A stretch of 64,000 bases of DNA from Nocardioides silvaticus (GTDB lineage Bacteria > Actinomycetota > Actinomycetes > Propionibacteriales > Nocardioidaceae), in NCBI RefSeq assembly GCF_003160695.1, contig NZ_QGDD01000012.1:36804-100803 (forward strand), read 5' to 3'. Below the pieces are notes generated by a model. It searched no databases. It had not been told where the DNA came from and saw only the letters and a program-made list of their open reading frames with translations. Shown here in pieces: positions 58,955 to 64,000 of the stretch. The translations under genes and the position numbers were made by a program. Position 1 is the stretch's first letter. The number at the start of each line of letters is the position of its first letter.

Positions 58955-60403
58955 ATGACCGCGCTCGACCACCGCACGGACGTTCCCGCCAAGCCCGCGA
59001 AGCTCCCCCGCTCCGAGGACCCGCGCAACCCGGTCCACCGGCTCACCGCACTCCTCGACGAGGGATCGCTCGAGCTGATCAGCCCCGACGACGAGTCCGG
59101 CATGCTCGCCGCGCTCGGCACCGTCGACGGCACCCGCGTGGTGGCGTTCTGCTCCGACGCGACCGTCATGGGCGGAGCGATGGGCGACGAGGGCTGCAGG
59201 GTCGTCGTCGACGCCTATCATCGCGCGCTGGTCGAGGGCACGCCGATCATCGGCCTCTGGCACTCCGGTGGCGCCCGGCTCGCCGAGGGCGTGCTCTCGC
59301 TGCACGCGGTCGGCCGCATCTTCCAGGTGATGACCCAGGCATCCGGTGTCATCCCGCAGATCTCGGTGGTCCTCGGCCCCGCTGCCGGCGGCGCCGCGTA
59401 CGGCCCCGCGCTCACCGACGTCGTGATCCTCGGTCCCGAGGGCCGGATCTTCGTCACCGGCCCCGAGGTGGTCCGGTCGGTGACCGGCGAGGACGTCGAC
59501 ATGCTCCGCCTCGGTGGCCCCGAGCCACACGGCCGCCGCTCCGGTGTCGTGCACGTCATCACCGAGTCCGAGGCCGATGCTCTCCAGCGGGCCCGCGACC
59601 TCGCGCACCTGCTCGGCGCCCAGGGCAGCATGCTCCTGGACACCGTCGAGGAGCGCGACCTCGCGCACCACCTGCCCGACAACACCAAACGCGCCTACGA
59701 CGTGCACCCGCTGCTCGACGGCCTGCTCGACGAGGGCACCATGCTCGAGCTGCACGAGCGTTGGGCCCCCAACATCGTCACCGCCCTCGGTCGGCTCGGC
59801 GGCCGCACGGTCGGCGTCGTGGCCAACAACCCGCTGCGCCTCGGCGGCTGTCTCGACTCGCTCTCGGCCGAGAAGGCATCCCGGTTCGTCCGCATGTGCG
59901 ACGCGTTCGGAATCCCGCTGGTCGTGGTGGTCGACGTGCCCGGCTACCTCCCCGGAGTCGGGCAGGAGTGGGACGGCGTCGTACGCCGAGGCGCGAAGCT
60001 GCTCCATGCCTTCGGCGAGTGCGTGGTTCCCCGGGTCACGCTAGTCACCCGCAAGACCTACGGCGGCGCCTACATCGCCATGAACTCACGCGCGATCGGC
60101 GCCACCAAGGTGTTCGCCTGGCCTGGCGCCGAGGTGGCCGTGATGGGCGCCCTCGCCGCGGTCCGGATCCTGCACCGGCGCAAGCTCGCCGAGGTCTCGG
60201 TCGAGATCCGCCCGCGGGTCGAGGCGGAGCTCGCCGCCGAGCACGAGCGCATCGCCGGCGGTGTCGACAAGGCCGTCGAGATCGGCGTCGTCGACGAGGT
60301 CGTCGAGCCGTCCGCCACCCGCTCCGCGATCGCCCAGGCCATCGCCGACGCCGTCCAGACGCAGGGCGTCCGCCGCGGCAAGCACGGCAACATCCCGCTC
60401 TGA
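58955..60403 (+). CDS. accD: acyl-CoA carboxylase beta subunit (AccD type)
   Basis: This is the carboxyltransferase subunit that makes malonyl-CoA (or a methyl analogue) from carboxybiotin. It has 482 residues in two crotonase-like halves: LWHSGGARLAEG and GPAAGGAAYGPALTD in the first, and VVVDVPGYLPGVGQEWDGVVRRGAKLL and TRKTYGGAYIAMNSRAIGA in the second. It is the last gene of the fab operon, as accD6 is in the mycobacterial kas operon. No biotin-carrier or carboxylase subunit gene is adjacent; the only carrier-like sequence is the lysine-less domain on FabD. Confidence 0.93.
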   Translation: MTALDHRTDVPAKPAKLPRSEDPRNPVHRLTALLDEGSLELISPDDESGMLAALGTVDGTRVVAFCSDATVMGGAMGDEGCRVVVDAYHRALVEGTPIIGLWHSGGARLAEGVLSLHAVGRIFQVMTQASGVIPQISVVLGPAAGGAAYGPALTDVVILGPEGRIFVTGPEVVRSVTGEDVDMLRLGGPEPHGRRSGVVHVITESEADALQRARDLAHLLGAQGSMLLDTVEERDLAHHLPDNTKRAYDVHPLLDGLLDEGTMLELHERWAPNIVTALGRLGGRTVGVVANNPLRLGGCLDSLSAEKASRFVRMCDAFGIPLVVVVDVPGYLPGVGQEWDGVVRRGAKLLHAFGECVVPRVTLVTRKTYGGAYIAMNSRAIGATKVFAWPGAEVAVMGALAAVRILHRRKLAEVSVEIRPRVEAELAAEHERIAGGVDKAVEIGVVDEVVEPSATRSAIAQAIADAVQTQGVRRGKHGNIPL

Positions 60404-60405
60404 CA

Positions 60406-60509
60406 TCGGTCGTCGAGCAGTCCGAGCCGCCCTCGGTCGTCGAGTAGCCCGCGCCGCCTCGGTCGTCGAGTAGCCCGAGCGCTCTGGCGCGAGGGCATAT
60501 CGAGACGCC
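60406..60509. repeat. three-copy intergenic repeat TCGGTCGTCGAGTAGCCCG
   Basis: Units begin at 60406, 60433 and 60459. Copies 2 and 3 share TCGGTCGTCGAGTAGCCCG exactly, and copy 1 differs at two bases. The third copy runs into GAGCGCTCTGGCGCGAGGGCATATCGAGACGCC. Such TCGAGTAG...TATCGAGAC elements are familiar as scattered intergenic repeats in Nocardioides-like genomes. The region to 60610 holds no gene and may also mark the end of the fab operon. Confidence 0.7.
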
Positions 60510-60610
60510 GCAACCGCCCCGTCGGCCGTTCCTAACGTTGGCGGGCACGTCAACGCATCGCGGCTTCGTCCCTCAGCCGCGGCGCCTACTCGACCTGGTA
60601 GGCCGACGCC

Positions 60611-61123
60611 CTACACGACCTGGTGCAGCCAGCGGACCGGAGCGCCCTCGCCCGCGTGGCGGAACGTCTCCAGCTCGTCGTCCCAGGGCTTGCCGAGGAG
60701 CTTGTCGATCTCGTTCTCGAGAGTCGTCTCGCCGAGCGCGGCCTTGACGACGGCGGCCTTGAGCCGGTCCTCGGGGATCATGATGTCGCCGTGGATCCCG
60801 GTGACGGCGTGGAAGACGCCGAGGTCCGGGGTGGAGGAGAAGCGGGCACCCTCGGTCGAGGACGTGGGCTCCTCGGTCACCTCGAAGCGGAGGTGGAGCC
60901 AGCCGCGCAGCGCCGAGGCGATCGCGGCGGCGGAGCCGGGCTTGCCCGTCCACGAGAACTCGCACCGGAAGGTCCCCGACTGCGCCGGCTGCGGGGTCCA
61001 GTGCGGGTTGACGGGCGCACCGAGCACGCCGCCCACGGCCCACTCGACGTGAGGGCACAACGCGGACGGCGCAGAGTGGACGTAGAACACGCCCCTGGTT
61101 GCACTGTTGCTTGCGGTCACCAC
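60611..61123 (-). CDS. DUF3145 family protein
   Basis: This 170-residue soluble protein starts TRGVFYVHSAPSALCPHVEWA and contains GTFRCEFSWTGKPGSAAAIASALRGW, LHLRFEVTEEPT and WDDELETFRHAGEGAPVRWLHQVV, the DUF3145 pattern. The family is restricted to actinobacteria and sits beside the fab cluster in Streptomyces too, which suggests a link to lipid synthesis, but no function is known. GTG 61123 has GGGGAG as ribosome-binding site. It converges on accD across the repeat region. Confidence 0.88.
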   Translation of the reverse strand: MVTASNSATRGVFYVHSAPSALCPHVEWAVGGVLGAPVNPHWTPQPAQSGTFRCEFSWTGKPGSAAAIASALRGWLHLRFEVTEEPTSSTEGARFSSTPDLGVFHAVTGIHGDIMIPEDRLKAAVVKAALGETTLENEIDKLLGKPWDDELETFRHAGEGAPVRWLHQVV

Positions 61124-61215
61124 GGCACTCCCCGATCTACCTTTCCTCCGGCGCGAGATACGCCTTCCCCAGCGGTCTCTTCGGAGTCAGGTCGATCTGC
61201 GCGAGCATCGAAGTG

Positions 61216-61231
61216 ACAACTGTGTAGTTGT
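61216..61231. promoter_or_regulatory. inverted repeat ACAACT-GTGT-AGTTGT, candidate operator
   Basis: This is a perfect 6-bp inverted repeat about 93 nt upstream of the DUF3145 start, in a 176-nt gap (61124-61299) that otherwise shows no gene. It is AT-rich against the local background, which is typical of regulator sites in high-GC genomes. Confidence 0.35.
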
Positions 61232-61299
61232 GGGACCCATTGTGGCTCATGTTGCGCTCAGAAACCACCTTTTCGGCGGGCGAGCGTCGAGTCGTCCGG

Positions 61300-62208
61300 T
61301 CACACGGCGTGCAGGGACATCAGCTCGCTCAGCACCGCCGCGGCGATGCCGAGGCCGCCGAGGTGGCTCTCGCCGTCGATGATCGACATGGTCGCGTCCG
61401 GGAGTCGGTCGACCACGTGCTGGCCGTGCCGGAACGGGACGATGTGGTCGGCGTCGCCGTGCCACCAGCGCACCGGCACCTTCACGTCGGCGAGGTGGAA
61501 GCCCCACTCGCGGGTGAAGAGCACCAGGTCTGCCAGCGGCGCCGAGGTCTGGAACCGACTGCCGTTGAGCAGGTCGTCGAGGAACATCGCCTTGAACTCC
61601 GGCCGCGACAGCAGGTTCTTGTCCCCCGGCGGCTGCACCATCGCGTAGAGGTCGAGACCAGCGCCGGCGAGCGGCTTGACCGCCCGAATGGCGGTGGTCA
61701 GCACCACGCCGAGCGGCACCCGTCCGGCGGACAGCAGCGGTGCAAGACGAACGGCGAGCTGGATCGGCCCACCGTCGACGGCGTCCGGACCCCGGGTGGG
61801 GGCGACCCCGCCCAGGGCGCCGACGCCCCTGACCCGCTCCGGGAGCCCGGCTCCCGCAGCCAGGGCGTACGGTCCGCCGCCGGACAGTCCGATGATCCGG
61901 ACGTGGTCGATGCCCAGGGTGTCGAGCAGCAGCGCCAGGTCCTCTGTCCAGTCGAGGAGGTCCGGGTAGAGGTACGGCGTCGACGAGCCGATGCCGGGAC
62001 GGTCGATGCCGATGATGCGCAGGCCGTGCTCCTCGGCGTAGGCCCGTGCGTCCAGCGGGATCTGGCGGCGAGCACCCGGCGTGCCGTGCATCCAGACGAT
62101 CGCGGGACCGGTGTGCGACCCGTACTCGGCGAAGCTCAGCCGACGCCCGTCGCGGACCGCGACGTTGCCCTCCAACGTGGGCCGGCGGGGGTGCTCGTGG
62201 CGCAACAT
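61300..62208 (-). CDS. alpha/beta hydrolase
   Basis: This 302-residue hydrolase has an oxyanion region VWMHGTPGARRQ (about 39-50), a nucleophile elbow GLSGGGPYALA (Ser about 107), an acid in VRWWHGDADHIVPF and a late His in DGESHLGG. The HGTPG loop is typical of the proline iminopeptidase-like group. The substrate is unknown. ATG 62208 has CAGACT 7 nt upstream, a weak leaderless signal. It is divergent from the membrane protein at 62265. Confidence 0.85.
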   Translation of the reverse strand: MLRHEHPRRPTLEGNVAVRDGRRLSFAEYGSHTGPAIVWMHGTPGARRQIPLDARAYAEEHGLRIIGIDRPGIGSSTPYLYPDLLDWTEDLALLLDTLGIDHVRIIGLSGGGPYALAAGAGLPERVRGVGALGGVAPTRGPDAVDGGPIQLAVRLAPLLSAGRVPLGVVLTTAIRAVKPLAGAGLDLYAMVQPPGDKNLLSRPEFKAMFLDDLLNGSRFQTSAPLADLVLFTREWGFHLADVKVPVRWWHGDADHIVPFRHGQHVVDRLPDATMSIIDGESHLGGLGIAAAVLSELMSLHAV

Positions 62209-62252
62209 GTCGCAGAGTCTGACATGAGCCTCGGGAGCGCGGCGGTGTCATC

Positions 62253-62258
62253 TAAGGT
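62253..62258 (+). promoter_or_regulatory. -10 hexamer of leaderless promoter (start 62265)
   Basis: TAAGGT is 6 nt before ATG 62265. Confidence 0.55.
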
Positions 62259-62264
62259 TCGAGC

Positions 62265-62939
62265 ATGTCCTCCAGCTCGCTTGAAGTGCCGCGGCGCCAG
62301 AAGCCCGAGAAGCGCTCCAAGCTGTGGCGGATCCTCGTCATCCTGGCGACCCTGGCGGTCGCCGTCGGCTGGTTGATCTGGTTCCTCCGGACCCCCGACG
62401 ACCTGCCGACCACGGACCGCAGCGCGGACGGCGCCGGCGTGGTCGACCAGCCGCTCTACGTCGGCATGTTCGCCGTCGGCGACGGGTTCGACAGGACCAT
62501 CACGATCACCGACATCGAGGTCGACGTCGAGGCGGACGGCGACGTCGAGGTCACTCCTCAGCTGTGCCGGGGCGGGTCGCTGAGCGTCACCACGGACCCG
62601 AGCGGCTGGTGCCCGGAGCTCGAGGACCCCAAGGACCAGGAGTTCACGGCCGGCGACTCGATCGTGCTGGTCGTCACCGCCTCCGAACCCGCCGACGTCG
62701 AGATCGGCCGCCTGCGGATCTCGTACCGCGACGGCATCCGCTGGGGCGACCAGGACGCCGGGCTGGAAGGCGCCACGCTCAGCTTCGCCGACCACCAGCC
62801 CGGCACCGTCGTCGAGGAGCCCGAGGACACGACCACCGAGCGCCCCGAGAGCGAGCCCGAGGAGAAGCGGGACAAGAAGGACGAGGACGGCGAAGGGAAC
62901 AAGGAGGAGAAGCGGGACGGGAAGAACGATCCCGCCTGA
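62265..62939 (+). CDS. single-pass membrane protein with charged tail, unknown function
   Basis: This 224-residue protein has a basic cytoplasmic start (RRQKPEKRSKLW) and one transmembrane helix (LVILATLAVAVGWLIWFL, about 24-41). The outside beta-rich domain (about 60-175) has two cysteines in QLCRGGSL and GWCPELED, and the tail (about 180-224) is almost wholly Glu, Lys, Asp and Arg (EPEEKRDKKDEDGEGNKEEK). ATG 62265 is leaderless. No family is recognised; the layout (anchor, beta domain) resembles the protein at 29457 without clear sequence similarity. Confidence 0.72.
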   Translation: MSSSSLEVPRRQKPEKRSKLWRILVILATLAVAVGWLIWFLRTPDDLPTTDRSADGAGVVDQPLYVGMFAVGDGFDRTITITDIEVDVEADGDVEVTPQLCRGGSLSVTTDPSGWCPELEDPKDQEFTAGDSIVLVVTASEPADVEIGRLRISYRDGIRWGDQDAGLEGATLSFADHQPGTVVEEPEDTTTERPESEPEEKRDKKDEDGEGNKEEKRDGKNDPA

Positions 62940-62948
62940 CTCTCGCCC

Positions 62949-63797
62949 TCAGTCCGTGACGCGCCGCTCGAGCGCAGCGGCCCGGTCGGCCGCGTCGGTG
63001 ATCTCGTCGGCGTCGATCGCGTTCGTGCGGTGGAACCAGCTCAGCGCGTCCCGCTCCCTGCCCGCCTGCTCGAGCGTGTCGGCGTAGGCGTAGCGCAGCC
63101 GCACGACCCACGGCTCCCGGCTCTTGCTGTTGATCGGAGCGAGCTCGAGCGTGCGCAGCGCCGCGTCCATCTGACCGAGGTCACGACGGGCCCCCGCCTC
63201 GACGATCGTCATCTCCGCCTTCGCCTCGGCGGGGAACCGCGCCACCGACGGGCTCTTGGCGAGCTCGAGAGCACGCTTCGCGTTGCCGAGTGCACGGTGG
63301 CAGTCGGCCATGATCGGCAGGTACGCCGTCGCGCCGTTCATCCGCTTCGCGGCGCGGAGCTCGGCGAGGGCCTCGGCGTAGTGCCCTGCGGCGTACGCCG
63401 CCTCCCCGGTCGCTTCCCGCACGACAGCGAGACGCGGCGCACGGCTGCGGGCGGCGAGCGTGTGCTGGTAGGCGACCTCCGGCTCGTCGTCGATGAGGAC
63501 GCCGGCCGCCGCCAGGTGGCGGGCCACCCGCTGCGACAGCTTCTCGGGAAGGCTGCGCAGCTGCGCCCGCACGTCGGGAGAGAGCTCCTTGCCGGTGATG
63601 TCGTCTGGGAGGGGCGGGCCGTCGTACACCTTCTGAGCGTCGGTCCGCTCGGCCTCGGTCGGCTTGGGCCGACTGGTCCGCGGGCGGTCGCCGCCCTTGC
63701 CCCGGCGGTCGGGTCGACCCTGGCCGGACGTGCGGCGCGCTCCGCCGGCGCGCCCGGAGCCGGACGCGCCGGGCTTGCTCCGTCGTTGCTCTGCCAC
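62949..63797 (-). CDS. TPR-like helical protein with basic N-terminus
   Basis: This is a 282-residue protein. The first 55 residues are basic and disordered (QRRSKPGASGSGRAGGARR), followed by helical repeats (LSPDVRAQLRSLPEKLSQRV, YAAGHYAEALAELRAAKRMN, DCHRALGNAKRALELAKSP, LRYAYADTLEQAGRERDALS) of TPR character. The basic tail could bind RNA, which would fit its position next to the rrn operon, but this is inference. GTG 63797 has GAGAG upstream. It lies just after the rrn terminator on the same strand. Confidence 0.8.
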   Translation of the reverse strand: MAEQRRSKPGASGSGRAGGARRTSGQGRPDRRGKGGDRPRTSRPKPTEAERTDAQKVYDGPPLPDDITGKELSPDVRAQLRSLPEKLSQRVARHLAAAGVLIDDEPEVAYQHTLAARSRAPRLAVVREATGEAAYAAGHYAEALAELRAAKRMNGATAYLPIMADCHRALGNAKRALELAKSPSVARFPAEAKAEMTIVEAGARRDLGQMDAALRTLELAPINSKSREPWVVRLRYAYADTLEQAGRERDALSWFHRTNAIDADEITDAADRAAALERRVTD

Positions 63798-63825
63798 GAC
63801 GACTCACTCTCTTCAGATGGGAAGT

Positions 63826-63865
63826 GTTGGTAAATAGAGTAGAGGCCACCCGAAGGTGGCCTCTA
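63826..63865 (-). terminator. rrn operon terminator, UUCG hairpin
   Basis: On the minus strand TAGAGGCCACC pairs perfectly with GGTGGCCTCTA around a TTCG tetraloop (63840-63865), followed by CTCTATTTACC. It begins 10 nt after the 5S rRNA and ends the rRNA operon. Confidence 0.85.
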
Positions 63866-63875
63866 CTGAAGATAT

Positions 63876-63994
63876 GTCCGGCGGCGTCCTACTCTCCCAC
63901 AGCCTCTCGGTTGCAGTACCATCGGCGCTGGCAGGCTTAACTTCCGGGTTCGGGATGGGTCCGGGTGTTTCCCTGTCGCTATGGCCGCCGTAAC
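63876..63994 (-). rRNA. rrf: 5S ribosomal RNA
   Basis: This is about 119 nt on the minus strand. It begins GTTACGGCGGCCATAGCG, contains the conserved CCCATCCCGAACCCGGAAGT and AAGCCTGCCAGCGCC, and ends GGACGCCGCCGGAC. The terminal helix CGGCGGC/GCCGCCG closes it. The 23S and 16S genes should lie beyond the right edge. Confidence 0.97.
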
Positions 63995-64000
63995 TCTGTT

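Noticed and set aside
770..62800. Many long open frames antisense to, or in other frames of, the genes listed (for example 10050-12047 minus, 26221-29454 plus, 49825-52434 minus).
   Set aside because: High GC leaves few stop codons in unused frames. These translations are rich in Arg, Ala, Gly and Pro, show no domain signatures, and lie over genes with clear motifs.

Overview
The window is high-GC DNA (about 70% or more) from an actinobacterium. The gene content and order fit the Propionibacteriales, most likely Nocardioides or a close relative; this is inferred, because no 16S rRNA is in view. Three blocks of conserved actinobacterial synteny support it: RNase H/CobC - zinc-ribbon - Nif3 (order as in mycobacterial Rv2228c-Rv2230c), ahpE - DUF3052 - aceE, and fasR-fabD-fabH-acpP-fabF-accD followed by DUF3145 (as in Streptomyces). 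The right edge holds a 5S rRNA and its terminator, the 3' end of an rrn operon that continues off the window on the minus strand.

Layout. 1-3.8 kb: a short-chain dehydrogenase (cut by the left edge) and an HSL-type esterase, divergent from a TetR gene across a perfect 26-bp palindrome, then a second TetR and a structured, gene-free stretch that may encode a small RNA. 3.9-7.2 kb: a three-gene operon of circularly permuted ATP-grasp, alpha-E and transglutaminase-like proteins. 7.2-12.6 kb: an RTX-like secreted protein, RNase P RNA, a hairpin-rich gene-free stretch, a serine beta-lactamase-like hydrolase, an M23 lipoprotein and a 2H phosphoesterase. 12.7-15.7 kb: cobT, cobS and cobU, the nucleotide-loop end of cobalamin synthesis; cobQ lies at 36 kb, and a CobC-like phosphatase domain is fused to RNase H at 18 kb. 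15.7-30 kb: housekeeping and accessory genes, including an RNB nuclease, yaaA, Nif3, a guanidine-III riboswitch with an SMR exporter, serA, an AAA ATPase, a 5'-3' exonuclease and a small alarmone synthetase with a changed catalytic glutamate. 30.8-32.2 kb: a DUF222/HNH gene.

38.6-43 kb holds the most system-like module. An acidic membrane-anchored protein, a sensor kinase and a response regulator face a protein kinase and a second hydrophilic secreted protein, with a small membrane protein beyond. The two outward promoters carry matching inverted repeats with the core TGAGAG-NN-CTCTCA. The sensor kinase has no start codon after the acidic gene, so it must start inside the acidic gene in another frame.

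43.6-53.8 kb: a large secreted orphan, tRNA-Val, ahpE, an acyl-CoA ligase, DUF3052, aceE and a hydrolase. 53.9-61.1 kb: the fatty-acid synthase II operon. Its FabD carries a C-terminal domain resembling a biotin carboxyl carrier protein that has lost the biotin-attachment lysine. A recurring signal across the window is a TANNNT hexamer 6-7 nt before the start codon, the signature of leaderless transcripts; it is seen at 15 starts, with looser CANNNT matches at several more, and it was used to choose starts.
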